DNA from: Microbispora rosea
GTDB taxonomy: Bacteria > Actinomycetota > Actinomycetes > Streptosporangiales > Streptosporangiaceae
NCBI RefSeq assembly: GCF_900156315.1
Contig: NZ_FTNI01000031.1
Location: 54,058-118,057, forward strand
Length of the DNA: 64,000 nucleotides
Direction: 5' to 3'
This document shows positions 27,663 through 35,864 of the stretch, in pieces (position 1 is the stretch's first letter; each line of letters opens with the position of its first letter). The notes beneath the pieces are model-generated. The model saw only the letters and a program-made list of their open reading frames with translations. It did not search any database and was not told the origin of the DNA. Made by a program: the position numbers and the translations under genes.

Positions 27663-28190
27663 CTAGCCCTCGTCGTCGGCGTCGGCGATGTCCTCGTCGA
27701 CATCGAGGCCCTCATCAAGTTCGTCGTCGAGCCCGGCGTCGCGCCGGTTGAACTCGACCTGCACCCGGCCGCGCACCAGCTCGCCGTACGCAATGCGGCG
27801 CGCGCCGTCCAGCTCCACACCGGTCTCGTCGGCCTCGGCCACCCGGCCCTCCACGGAGGTGCCGTCACGCAGCTCCGCCTTCACCAGCCGCCCGCGCGCC
27901 CGGCGCCAGTGGCGCGGCTCGGTGAGCGGCCTGTCGACTCCGGGAGAGGTGACCTCGAGGACGTACGCGCTGCCGCCGAGGACGTCCACCTCGTCCAGCC
28001 GCTTGGAGACGGACTGGCTCACGTCGGCCACGTCGTCCAGGCTCACGCCGCCGTCCCGGTCCACCACGACGCGCACCAGCCGCCGGCGGCCCGCCGGGGT
28101 GACCGTGACGTCCTCCAGGTCGAAGCCCTCGGCGGCGACCACAGGGCCGAGCAGCTCAACCAGGCGGCCGCGTCGAGCGTCGCTGCCCAT
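27663..28190 (-). CDS. rimP: Ribosome maturation factor RimP
   Basis: A 175-residue protein needed for 30S maturation. The conserved blocks are GFDLEDVTVTPAGRRRLVRVVVDRDGGVSLDDVADVSQSVSKRLDE and YVLEVTSPGVDRPLTEPRHW. An acidic tail (DEGLDVDEDIADADDEG) follows. ATG 28190 has AGGGAGG 5 nt upstream; the frame continues to 28388 without support. It heads the rimP-nusA-ylxR-infB operon. Confidence 0.96.
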   Translation of the reverse strand: MGSDARRGRLVELLGPVVAAEGFDLEDVTVTPAGRRRLVRVVVDRDGGVSLDDVADVSQSVSKRLDEVDVLGGSAYVLEVTSPGVDRPLTEPRHWRRARGRLVKAELRDGTSVEGRVAEADETGVELDGARRIAYGELVRGRVQVEFNRRDAGLDDELDEGLDVDEDIADADDEG

Positions 28191-28358
28191 GCCGACCTCC
28201 CTATGACCGTGTGGCTGTGACCGTAGTGCCCAAGCCCGATGTGCCAACAGCCTATCGACACCGGGAGGTGGAAACATCGCCACACCCGGGCGGCGGTCCG
28301 ACACGTGCACGATCATCATGGTCACGGGCGATGACCAGTGCGCGCCGCGCCGTACGAT

Positions 28359-28378
28359 GCTGTGTCGTGAGACACAGC
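28359..28378. promoter_or_regulatory. 20-bp palindrome over the start of the lipoprotein gene
   Basis: GCTGTGTCGTGAGACACAGC has perfect 8-bp arms around GTGA. A -10-like TACGAT (28353-28358) lies directly before it, and the GTG at 28367 is in its centre. A repressor here would cover the transcription start of a leaderless mRNA. Confidence 0.5.
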
Positions 28379-28891
28379 GGCGGGGCACGAGTGACGAGAC
28401 GTGCGTTGCTGGGCTCCGCCGCCGCGGCCGGTCTGGCCGCGGCCGGCTGCTCCTCGACTCCGGAGAAACCGGCCGCTCCGGCCTCCCCGGATCCGCAGAC
28501 CGTGCTGCTCACCTCTCTCATCGCGGGCAAGGAAGAGCTGGTCTCGCTCTACGGGCGCGCGGTCGCCGCCCAGCCCGCCCGGGCCGCCGCGCTGGAGCCG
28601 TTCCGCCGGCGTCACGCGGCCCATCTGCAGGCCCTGCGCGCGCTCCTGCCCGCCGGAGGCGGCGCGGGAACGTTCCCCGCGAGCTCCACGCCGCCGCCCT
28701 CGTCCTCCGCTCCCCCGCCGCAGAGCCCGTCCGCGGCCTCGGTCGAGGCGCTCAGGGACGCCGAACGGCGCGCGGCGTCGGGGCGTCCCGCGCAGATGGC
28801 CACGGCCTCCCCCGCGCTCTCCCAGCTCCTCGCGAGCATCGGCGCGTGCGAGGCCGTCCATGTCGTCGCCCTGGGGAGGGTGCGTGACTGA
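28367..28891 (+). CDS. Putative lipoprotein with a ferritin-like helical region
   Basis: A 174-residue protein (166 if the GTG at 28391 is used). The N-terminus has a twin-arginine-like start and lipobox: VTRRALLGSAAAAGLAAAGCSSTPE, with lipidation Cys near residue 29. The mature part has a long helix (LLTSLIAGKEELVSLYGRAVAAQPARAAALEPFRRRHAAHLQAL), a Pro/Ser loop and another helix (QLLASIGACEAVHVVAL). This helix-loop-helix layout resembles ferritin-like proteins that accompany DUF4439 genes. No SD precedes either GTG; the -10 box fits leaderless translation from 28367. It overlaps the next gene by 8 bp and is divergent from rimP. Confidence 0.7.
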   Translation: MRHSGGARVTRRALLGSAAAAGLAAAGCSSTPEKPAAPASPDPQTVLLTSLIAGKEELVSLYGRAVAAQPARAAALEPFRRRHAAHLQALRALLPAGGGAGTFPASSTPPPSSSAPPPQSPSAASVEALRDAERRAASGRPAQMATASPALSQLLASIGACEAVHVVALGRVRD

Positions 28892-29480
28892 GACCTCAGC
28901 CGAGCCCGCCCGAGCACCTACCGGGACGCCTGCCGGGGCGCCGGTCGGCGACGCGCTCGGCCGGGCCCTGTCCGCCGAGCACGCCGCCGTGTACGCGTAC
29001 GGGGTGATCGGCGGGAAGACGAGCGGCGCGCTGCTCAGGCGCGCCACCGCGGGGTTCGACGCCCACCGGGCGCGGCGCGACCAGCTCCGGGCGCTCATCT
29101 CCCAGCGGGGCGGCACGCCCGCCGAGCCGGGCCCCACCTACCGCCTGCCCTTCGAGGTGCGCAGACCGGCCGACGCGGTGCGCCTCGCCCTGCTGGTGGA
29201 GCAGCGGGTGACCACCGCCTACCTGGAGCTCGCCGCCGACCGCGACCCGGCGCTGCGGCGGCTCGCCGCGCTGGCCGCGCAGGAGTGCGCGACCCGGGCG
29301 TACGGCTGGCAGCCGAGGATCGGCGACCCGTTCCCGGGCATGGGCCGGGACGGCGCCGACGTCGACGTCCCCGCGCAGGGGGCCGAGTCCCCGCCGGCGG
29401 CCTCCTCCGGACCGGCCGGGTCCGCAGGCGCGCCCGGGCAGGAGGCCCAGCCGGAGCCGTCCGGCGAGGACGGCCAGTAG
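28884..29480 (+). CDS. DUF4439-like ferritin-fold protein
   Basis: A 198-residue protein. Residues 20-150 are helical with the DUF4439 pattern (ALGRALSAEHAAVYAYGVIGG...AHRARRDQLRALI and LALLVEQRVTTAYLELAAD). These include Glu residues in EHAAVYAYG and VEQRVTTAY that could bind metal. The last 50 residues are Ala/Pro/Gly-rich and disordered. GTG at 28884 follows GGGGAGGG, and the gene overlaps the lipoprotein gene by 8 bp, so the two are co-translated. The function is unknown; the pairing suggests they work together at the membrane, perhaps in metal or oxidative-stress handling (inference). Confidence 0.75.
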   Translation: MTETSAEPARAPTGTPAGAPVGDALGRALSAEHAAVYAYGVIGGKTSGALLRRATAGFDAHRARRDQLRALISQRGGTPAEPGPTYRLPFEVRRPADAVRLALLVEQRVTTAYLELAADRDPALRRLAALAAQECATRAYGWQPRIGDPFPGMGRDGADVDVPAQGAESPPAASSGPAGSAGAPGQEAQPEPSGEDGQ

Positions 29481-29514
29481 GCGGCGCGGCCCGCGACGGC
29501 GTCCGGCGAAAAGG

Positions 29515-29584
29515 CGACGCCGCCGCCCCCCGCGAGTGCGCTGTGCGCTGTGCATATGCGCTGTGCGCGAGGGGACGGCGGCGC
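29515..29584. terminator. Long hairpin between the convergent DUF4439 and proS genes
   Basis: A GC-rich arm at 29518-29534 (GCCGCCGCCCCCCGCG) pairs with 29567-29584 (CGCGAGGGGACGGCGGC). The loop contains three copies of GCGCTGTGC around CATATG. It lies between two convergent 3' ends and is likely a bidirectional terminator. Confidence 0.65.
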
Positions 29585-29611
29585 CGTGTGGAGGATCGGG
29601 GTGTCCGGCGA

Positions 29612-31354
29612 TCAGGCCCGGCAGGCGGCGAGCACCCGCTCGACGGCCTCGTCCAGCGGGATCTCCTCCTTGGTCCCGGTGACCCGGTCGCGCAGCTCGA
29701 CCACGCCGTTGGCCAGGCCCCGGCCGACGATCAGCACGGTGGGCAGGCCGAGCAGCTCGGAGTCCTTGAACTTGACGCCGGGCGACACGCCGGGGCGGTC
29801 GTCCACGAGCACGCGCAGCCCCCGCGCCTCAAGGGTCTCGGCGAGCGTGCTCGCGACCTCGATCTGGTTCTCCTTGCCGGTGCCGACGATGTGCACGTCC
29901 GCGGGAGCCACCTCCCTGGGCCACACCAGGCCCAGCTCGTCGTGCCGCTGCTCGGCGAGCACGGCCACCGCCCGGGACACGCCCACGCCGTACGAGCCCA
30001 TGGTGATGCGGATGGGCTTGCCGTCGGGCCCGAGCGCGTCGAGCTGGGCGGCGTCGGCGTACTTGCGGCCGAGCTGGAAGATGTGGCCGATCTCGATGCC
30101 CCGGTCGATCGACAGCGGATGCGCGCAGCGGGGGCAGGCGTCACCCGCCCGCACCTCGGCGGCCTCGATGGTGCCGTCGGGCTGGAAGTCGCGGCCCACG
30201 ACCACGTGCGCGGCGTGCTTGCCCGGCTCGTTGGCGCCCGTCACCCAGGCGGAGCCCTCGACCACGCGGGGGTCGACAAGGTAGGTGATCCCCAGGTCCC
30301 TGAGCACCTGCGGGCCGATATAGCCGCGCACCAGGCCGGGGTGGCGGGCGAAGTCCTCGGCCTCGAAGATCTCCGGCACGCCGGGTGAGAGCGCCGCCTC
30401 AAGCCGCTTGAAGTCGACCTCGCGGTCGCCAGGCACGCCGACGATCACCGTCTTGACCTCGTCGGAGCCCGGCGTGCGGACCTTCACGACGAGGTTCTTC
30501 AGCGTGTCCGCGGCGGTGATGCCGAGGCCGTGGTTCTCGTTGACGTACGAGACGAGCGACTCGATCGTCGGGGTGTCGGGCGTGTCGAGCACCTTCATGG
30601 GCGGCTGCGCGGCGGTCACGGCGGGCGGCGCGGGCGTGACGACCGCCTCGGCGTTGGCCGCGTATCCGCAGTTGTGGCAGGCCACGAAGGTGTCCTCACC
30701 GGTCGGGCAGGGGGCGAGGAACTCCTCGGAGGCCGACCCGCCCATCGCTCCCGACATCGCGAAGCAGATCTTGTAGTCGATGCCGAGACGCTCGAAGATG
30801 CGGATGTACGCCTCGCGGTGCATCTCGTAGGACCGCTTCAGGCCGTCGTCGTCGAGGTCGAAGGAGTAGGAGTCCTTCATGACGAACTCGCGGCCCCGCA
30901 GGATGCCCGCCCGGGGCCGGGCCTCGTCGCGGTACTTCGTCTGGATCTGGTACAGGGTGACGGGGTAGTCCTTGTAGGAGGAGTACTCCCCCTTCACCAT
31001 GTCGGTGAACATCTCCTCGTGGGTCGGCCCGAGGAGATAGTCGGCGCCCTTGCGGTCCTTCAGCCGGAACAGCGTGTCGCCGTACTCGGTCCAGCGGCCC
31101 GTGGGCTCGTAGAAGTCCCGGGGCAGCAGCGCGGGGAACAGCACCTCCTGCGCGCCCATCCGGTCCATCTCCTCGCGCACGACCCGCGCGACGTTCTCCA
31201 GCACGATCTTGCCGAGTGGCAGCCAGGAGTAGATGCCGGGCGCGACGCGGCGGATGTAGCCGGCGCGGACGAGCAGCTTGTGGCTCGGCACTTCCGCGTC
31301 CGCCGGATCCTCACGCAGGGTGCGCAGGAACAGGGTCGACATACGCAGCAGCAC
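29612..31354 (-). CDS. proS: Prolyl-tRNA synthetase (bacterial type with insertion domain)
   Basis: A 580-residue class II synthetase charging tRNA-Pro. Motif 1 is near PLGKIVLENVARVVREEMDRMGAQEVLFP, motif 2 is KYRDEARPRAGILRGREFVMKDSYSF, and motif 3 is MGSYGVGVSRAVAVLAEQ. The YbaK-like editing insertion (about 230-390; VVKVRTPGSDEVKTVIVGVPGDREVDFKRLEAALS) and the C-terminal anticodon-binding domain are present. GTG at 31354 is chosen because AAGGAG lies 5-8 nt upstream; ATG 31342 is an alternative. It has its own transcription unit upstream of the convergent hairpin. Confidence 0.97.
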   Translation of the reverse strand: MLLRMSTLFLRTLREDPADAEVPSHKLLVRAGYIRRVAPGIYSWLPLGKIVLENVARVVREEMDRMGAQEVLFPALLPRDFYEPTGRWTEYGDTLFRLKDRKGADYLLGPTHEEMFTDMVKGEYSSYKDYPVTLYQIQTKYRDEARPRAGILRGREFVMKDSYSFDLDDDGLKRSYEMHREAYIRIFERLGIDYKICFAMSGAMGGSASEEFLAPCPTGEDTFVACHNCGYAANAEAVVTPAPPAVTAAQPPMKVLDTPDTPTIESLVSYVNENHGLGITAADTLKNLVVKVRTPGSDEVKTVIVGVPGDREVDFKRLEAALSPGVPEIFEAEDFARHPGLVRGYIGPQVLRDLGITYLVDPRVVEGSAWVTGANEPGKHAAHVVVGRDFQPDGTIEAAEVRAGDACPRCAHPLSIDRGIEIGHIFQLGRKYADAAQLDALGPDGKPIRITMGSYGVGVSRAVAVLAEQRHDELGLVWPREVAPADVHIVGTGKENQIEVASTLAETLEARGLRVLVDDRPGVSPGVKFKDSELLGLPTVLIVGRGLANGVVELRDRVTGTKEEIPLDEAVERVLAACRA

Positions 31355-31542
31355 GGCTACTCCTTGGCTCGTGAGAGGTCTCGTCCGCGGCGTCCCCTCG
31401 GGGGGTGCGATGCGGATCTCCTCGCGGACCCTCGGAGACGACCGGAGGGACGAGACGAAGACGATGTGCCCCCAAGGCTATCGACTCCGGGGGCCCCACC
31501 GCCTCACGTAAACGACGGGCGAGCCGATACAGGCCGCCGGCA

Positions 31543-32070
31543 TCAGCCGCCGAGCAGTTCCTCCCAGTGCTGACGGGACCTCCCGCCCGTGCCGACGGGG
31601 CCGGCCGGGCCGTCCAGCGCCGCGGACAGCCGCCACAGTCCGGGCCTTGTCCGCAGCCGATCCATGCCGAACGGGTCGATGGCCCGCAGCACGAAGGTCA
31701 CGCCCATCACGTTCAGCATCGCCGTCGACGTGGTCGCCGGGCCCGCGGGCGCGGCCCGCACGGCGTCCTGGCCCGGCTCGCCGATCCGGTCCAGGAGCAG
31801 CGCCGCCACCTCGGCGGCGTACGGGCCGTCGCGCCACTCGATGTGCCAGGAGCGGTCGGTGCCCCGCCACCACGTGAGGTCGCGGCACGCCTCCAACGTC
31901 TCCGCCTCACCGGATAAGGCGGCCATGACCCGCCCCAGCGCCTCGTACCTGAGCCCGTCCGGCCCGGAGCCGTGCGGCGGCGTGTCGCCGTCCTCTTGAC
32001 CGTTCTGCGGGCCGTGCGCCGTGGCCGGTGAGGCCTCGGACTCGTCCCGCCCCCCGCGGAGTCCCCTCAT
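31543..32070 (-). CDS. Hypothetical protein, no recognised domain
   Basis: A 175-residue frame with normal actinobacterial codon use. The first 40 residues are polar and low-complexity (GPQNGQEDGDTPPHGSGPDG). From YEALGRVMAALSGEAETLEACRD on it looks folded, with WWRGTDRSWHIEWRDGPYAAEVAALLLDRIGE, a hydrophobic strand (MLNVMGVTFVLRAIDPFG) and a GLWRLSAALDG end. I do not recognise the family. The ATG at 32070 lacks a good SD; the Met at MAALSGEAE is an alternative. No obvious partner gene. Confidence 0.6.
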   Translation of the reverse strand: MRGLRGGRDESEASPATAHGPQNGQEDGDTPPHGSGPDGLRYEALGRVMAALSGEAETLEACRDLTWWRGTDRSWHIEWRDGPYAAEVAALLLDRIGEPGQDAVRAAPAGPATTSTAMLNVMGVTFVLRAIDPFGMDRLRTRPGLWRLSAALDGPAGPVGTGGRSRQHWEELLGG

Positions 32071-32320
32071 GTCAGGGAGGGTGCCACCGCCCGGCCTTCT
32101 CGTCCGCGGGTTTCCCCGTCTTTTAGCCCCACTGCCCACGGGCATCACTTTGATCGTGGCCGGCTGGTCGCCGCAACCCCGCGAATCATCACAAGACGGA
32201 TGACAATCCGGTGTGCACGGCACGGCGTTGCATTGGCAGGGCGACCGGCGGTGATAAAGAATCACTGATAGGGAGCGTCCGAGGGCGCCGCCCGTCGCGA
32301 GTCCGCCGCTGCTGGAGGCC
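32071..32320. other. Gene-free spacer with a possible fprA promoter
   Basis: No coding frame is convincing here. TTGCAT (32227-32232), 18 bp, then TGATAA (32251-32256) on the plus strand lies about 65 bp upstream of fprA and is the best promoter candidate. The segment is less GC-rich than its surroundings. Confidence 0.35.
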
Positions 32321-33643
32321 ATGGTGACACTGCGCGTCGCGATCGTCGGGTCGGGCCCGGCCGGCATCTACACGGCCGAGGCACTGGTCAAGCAGTCGCG
32401 CGACCCGGTCGAGGTGGACGTCCTCGAACGCCTGCCGACGCCGTACGGGCTCGTCCGGTACGGCGTGGCGCCCGACCACACGTCGATCAAGTCGATCGCC
32501 GGCTACCTGCGCAGGGTGCTGGAGACCCCGGGGGTGCGCTTCCTGGGCGGCGTCGAGCTGGGCGCCGATCTTTCGGCGGACGACCTGCTGTCCTGCTACG
32601 ACGCGGTCGTCTACTGCACGGGGGCGATGGTCGACCGGCACCTCGGGGTCCCGGGTGAGGACCTGCCGGGCAGCGTCGCGGCGACCGACTTCGTCAACTG
32701 GTACTGCGGCCACCCCGACGTCCCGCCGGACGCGTTCTCCCTCGACGCGGAGGATGTCGTCGTCATCGGCGTCGGCAACGTCGCCGTGGACGTGGTGCGG
32801 ATCATGGCCAAGACGGCCGACGAGCTGCGCGGCACGGACGTGCCCGAGGAGGTGCTCGACCGGCTGGCCGCCTCCAAGGTGAAGCGGATCCACATGGTCG
32901 GCCGGCGTGGCCCCGAGCACGCGAAGTTCACCCTGAAGGAGCTGCGGGAGCTCGGCGAGCTGCTGAACGCCGACGTCCTCACCTTCCCCGGCGAGATCGC
33001 GGTCGATGATTTGACCGCGCTGTCGCGCCAGGTCAGGGGCAACGTGGACGTGCTGCGGTCGTGGTCGGAGCGCAAGCCGGCCGACCGGCCCCGCCGTCTG
33101 GAGGTGCGCTTCTGGCTGCGCCCCGTGGAGATCCTCGGCGTGTCCCGGGTCGAGGGGGTGCGGCTGGAGCGGACCCGGCTGGAGAACGGGCGGGTCGTCG
33201 GGACCGGCGACTTCGAGACGATCCCGGCGGACATGGTGATGCGCTCGGTGGGCTACCAGAGCGTGGCGCTGCCCGGGGTGCCGTTCGACGCGGAGTCGAT
33301 GACGGTGCCGAACGTCGCCGGCAAGGTGACCGACCGGCAGTACGTCGCGGGCTGGCTCAAGCGGGGGCCGACGGGCGTGATCGGGACCAACAAGTCCGAC
33401 GCCGCCGAGACCGTGCGCACGCTGCTCGCCGAGGTGGTGCCGGGAACGGCTACCGCCCGGCTGGACGACCTGCTCGCCGCGCGCGGGCTGAGCCCCGTGA
33501 TGTACGAGGACTGGCTCGCGATCGAGGCCGCGGAGGCCGCGCTGGCCGGCAGCCTCAGGAGGGGCGAGCGGGTGAAGCTGGTGGGCAGGGACGCGATGCT
33601 GGGCGCGTGCGGCCGGCTCGGCCGGCCGGACGGTGCGTCCTGA
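32321..33643 (+). CDS. fprA: Ferredoxin/adrenodoxin-type NADP+ reductase (FprA-like)
   Basis: A 440-residue FAD enzyme that passes electrons from NADPH to ferredoxins, for example those serving cytochromes P450. FAD binding is at residues 6-20 (AIVGSGPAGIYTAEAL). TPYGLVRYGVAPDHTSIK is the adrenodoxin-reductase signature. GVGNVAVDVVRI is the NADP-binding dinucleotide fold, and YVAGWLKRGPTGVIGTNKSDA is the conserved C-terminal FAD/NADP block. ATG at 32321 follows GGAGG. No ferredoxin or P450 gene is adjacent. Confidence 0.95.
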   Translation: MVTLRVAIVGSGPAGIYTAEALVKQSRDPVEVDVLERLPTPYGLVRYGVAPDHTSIKSIAGYLRRVLETPGVRFLGGVELGADLSADDLLSCYDAVVYCTGAMVDRHLGVPGEDLPGSVAATDFVNWYCGHPDVPPDAFSLDAEDVVVIGVGNVAVDVVRIMAKTADELRGTDVPEEVLDRLAASKVKRIHMVGRRGPEHAKFTLKELRELGELLNADVLTFPGEIAVDDLTALSRQVRGNVDVLRSWSERKPADRPRRLEVRFWLRPVEILGVSRVEGVRLERTRLENGRVVGTGDFETIPADMVMRSVGYQSVALPGVPFDAESMTVPNVAGKVTDRQYVAGWLKRGPTGVIGTNKSDAAETVRTLLAEVVPGTATARLDDLLAARGLSPVMYEDWLAIEAAEAALAGSLRRGERVKLVGRDAMLGACGRLGRPDGAS

Positions 33644-33698
33644 CGCGGCTCGCTGGGGTCGCGTCCTGACGCGTGTCGCATCCTGAGGGGTGGCGTGG

Positions 33699-34352
33699 TC
33701 AGGACCAGTGGACGGGCCGGTGGTAGCGCGCTCCGTCGCGGCCGGGCACGAGGTCGGGCAGTTGCGCCTGCCGGATGAGCGCCTCGCCGAGAGGAAACCA
33801 GGCGTCGCTCGCGAGGCGCAGGCCGTCCGACCGTCTGCCGGGCGGGAAGACGGTGACGACCCGGGTCTTGCCGCCGCGCCGGGCGTCCACCTGGCGCACC
33901 GCCTCGATTGCCGCGCACAGGTCGGAGTCGGCCGACAGCAGCAGCACCATGTCGACCCGGTCGAGGGCGACGTCGCCGACCATCGCGGCGGCCAGCGCGA
34001 CGTCGGACTGCTTCTCCTCGTAGGTCCGCCAGGAGACGCCGCAGGCCCGGCAGGAGGCCCGCTGCTCCTGGAACCGCCCGAGCACCACCTCGACTCCCAG
34101 GCTCTCCAGGGCCGCCTGATAGGTCTGCTGGCGGGCGAGGGCACGAGCGTCGCCCCGGATGGGGGCGGTGAAGTAGCGGACGGCCGTCAGCGTCTGCCCG
34201 GTCCTCAGCAGCCGGCACGCCAACGCGTGGAGATCGAGCCAGAGGTAGCGGCGTCCCCGCAAGGAGCGCAGTCCGTAATAGAGGTTGAACCCGTCGACGT
34301 AGACCCCGACACGCAGGACGTGAGGAACGGGGTTGTCGCGCACCGCCATCAT
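33699..34352 (-). CDS. NYN-domain (PIN-like) ribonuclease family protein
   Basis: A 217-residue protein. VGVYVDGFNLYYGLRSL contains the first Asp/Asn of the NYN active site, SDVALAAAMVGDV the second acidic cluster, and LLLSADSDLCAAIEAV the third. These are the three parts of a PIN-type metal site. An internal CRACG motif (around residues 95-105) could form half a zinc ribbon. LabA/NYN proteins are predicted RNases. ATG 34352 has AGGAG immediately upstream, too close; ATG 34349 or GTG 34343 may be the real start. It is divergent from the aldolase gene. Confidence 0.85.
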   Translation of the reverse strand: MMAVRDNPVPHVLRVGVYVDGFNLYYGLRSLRGRRYLWLDLHALACRLLRTGQTLTAVRYFTAPIRGDARALARQQTYQAALESLGVEVVLGRFQEQRASCRACGVSWRTYEEKQSDVALAAAMVGDVALDRVDMVLLLSADSDLCAAIEAVRQVDARRGGKTRVVTVFPPGRRSDGLRLASDAWFPLGEALIRQAQLPDLVPGRDGARYHRPVHWS

Positions 34353-34398
34353 CTCCTAACATGGAGTCACCGCGCCCGCGGCTACGTCCCCGGGCTCT

Positions 34399-34420
34399 AC
34401 GGCCCCCGACAGGGGGCCGT
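34399..34420 (+). terminator. Orphan intrinsic terminator on the plus strand
   Basis: ACGGCCCCC (34399-34407) and GGGGGCCGT (34412-34420) form a perfect 9-bp stem with a GACA loop, followed by TTCTTTGTC. It lies in the divergent NYN/aldolase spacer, 130 bp before the aldolase start. No plus-strand gene ends here, so the transcript it terminates is unknown. It may be an attenuator in the aldolase leader or the end of a small RNA. Confidence 0.6.
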
Positions 34421-34553
34421 TTCTTTGTCTCCACCGATTCGCTCACCTGTTCGATCGGTTGTTCGAGGAAAAGAATAGCCAACCGAACGTGGTCGTGCAG
34501 CGACGTTGGGTGATGACGTCTTCGTGGCGGGGACGTCTGCGAGGATCGTCCCC

Positions 34554-35744
34554 ATGGAGACGACGCTGACCGGCCCAGACGGACTGTTCGACGGGCCGCT
34601 CGACGGCTTCGCCGGCGCCCATGACGAGCAGCTCGCCCGGTTTCCCGTCCGGGAGCCCGCGTGGCAGCCGGTGCACACCGTGTACGTGCCCGCGGACCGG
34701 GTGACGGCGGAGATCGTCCAGCAGTGGCGGCACGCCGCCACCGACCTCCTCCACCGGCTCCTGTTCACCCCCGCCGAGCTGGCCGCGCTGTTCGAGCTCG
34801 ACCCCGAGCTGGCCCAGCCCGTGCACGACCGCGTACGCAGGAAGCTGCACGCCGAGCCGATCGAGGACCTGCGGATCGACTTCGAGGACGGCTACGGCCC
34901 GCGCTCCCCCGAGGAGGAGGACGGGCACGCCGAGTCGGCGGCGGCGGCCGTGGCCGCGATGCACGAGGCGGGCACGCTGCCCCGCAGGTGGGGGCTGCGG
35001 GTGAAGTCGTTCGCCGACGGCGACCCCCTGCGCTCGGTGCGCACGCTCGACGGGTTCCTGACCGGGGTCGTACGACGGGCCGGCAGGCTCCCCGACGGGT
35101 TCACGGTGACCTTCCCCAAGGTCCTGATGGAGGACTACCTGCGGCAGTTCGCCCGTTGCCTGGAGGCGCTGGAGCACGCGTTGCGCCTGGCCCCCGGCAC
35201 GCTGCGCTTCGAGATGCAGGTGGAGGCCCCGCAGACCGTGCTCATGCTCCAGCGGTCGGCCGGTCTGGTGCCCTCGCTGGGCGGCCGGCTGGCGGCCGCC
35301 CACTTCGGCGTGTTCGACTACACGGCGGCGCTCGGGCTGCCCCCGGACGAGCAGCGGCTCGACCACCCGGCCTGCGACCACGCGCGGCACGTCATGCAGA
35401 CGGCGCTGTCGGGGACGGGGGTGGAGCTGTCGGACGGCTCGCTGGCCGCGGCTCCGGCCTCGGACGCGGCGGCCGACGTGCACGCCCTGCTGCGCAGGCA
35501 CTCGGCCCTGGTGTCGCACTCGCTGGCGCACGGCTTCTACCAGGGCTGGGACATGCACCCCTCTCACCTCGTCAGCCGCTTCACGACCGTCTACGCGTTC
35601 CACCTCACCTGCTACGAGAAGTACGCCGACCGGGTGCGCGCCTGGCAGGAGCGGCGCGAGGCCGCCGGAGGCGTGCTGGACGAGCCCGCGACGATCAAGA
35701 CTCTGGTCGCCGCTCTGGGGCGGGCCGACCGCGCCCTCTGCTGA
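34554..35744 (+). CDS. HpcH/HpaI aldolase - citrate lyase beta-like protein (DUF6986 type)
   Basis: A 396-residue TIM-barrel protein. DLRIDFEDGYGPRSPEEEDGH carries the Asp/Glu metal ligands of the citrate-lyase beta/HpcH fold. LRFEMQVEAPQTVLML holds the second conserved Glu. AAHFGVFDYTAALGLP and HGFYQGWDMHPSHLVSR are the other family blocks. The family cleaves or forms C-C bonds with acyl-CoA or 2-keto acids and a divalent metal; the exact substrate is unknown. ATG 34554 has GAGGA 8-9 nt upstream; the frame opens at 34506. A TCGGTTG/CAACCGA dyad (34455-34486) upstream could be an operator. Confidence 0.8.
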   Translation: METTLTGPDGLFDGPLDGFAGAHDEQLARFPVREPAWQPVHTVYVPADRVTAEIVQQWRHAATDLLHRLLFTPAELAALFELDPELAQPVHDRVRRKLHAEPIEDLRIDFEDGYGPRSPEEEDGHAESAAAAVAAMHEAGTLPRRWGLRVKSFADGDPLRSVRTLDGFLTGVVRRAGRLPDGFTVTFPKVLMEDYLRQFARCLEALEHALRLAPGTLRFEMQVEAPQTVLMLQRSAGLVPSLGGRLAAAHFGVFDYTAALGLPPDEQRLDHPACDHARHVMQTALSGTGVELSDGSLAAAPASDAAADVHALLRRHSALVSHSLAHGFYQGWDMHPSHLVSRFTTVYAFHLTCYEKYADRVRAWQERREAAGGVLDEPATIKTLVAALGRADRALC

Positions 35745-35817
35745 GATTTGCCACATCGGCAAGGTTCCTTGCCACTTCCTCCGCCCGTGCCGCACTGTTG
35801 CCCCACGTCGACGGCAA

Positions 35818-35843
35818 ACGCCGACAGCAGACGCCGACAGCAG
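35818..35843. repeat. 13-bp tandem repeat, two perfect copies
   Basis: ACGCCGACAGCAG occurs twice without a gap (35818-35830, 35831-35843), 22 bp before the GTG of the flavoprotein-methyltransferase gene. It is partly reproduced further on (ATGTCGACA). It sits where promoter or regulator contacts would be, but may be simple slippage. Confidence 0.7.
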
Positions 35844-35864
35844 ATGTCGACACGGGAGGCAGAG

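Noticed and set aside
34361..34513. 50-codon plus-strand frame spanning the orphan terminator
   Set aside because: No ribosome-binding site on that strand, Arg/Pro-rich start, and the hairpin lies inside it.
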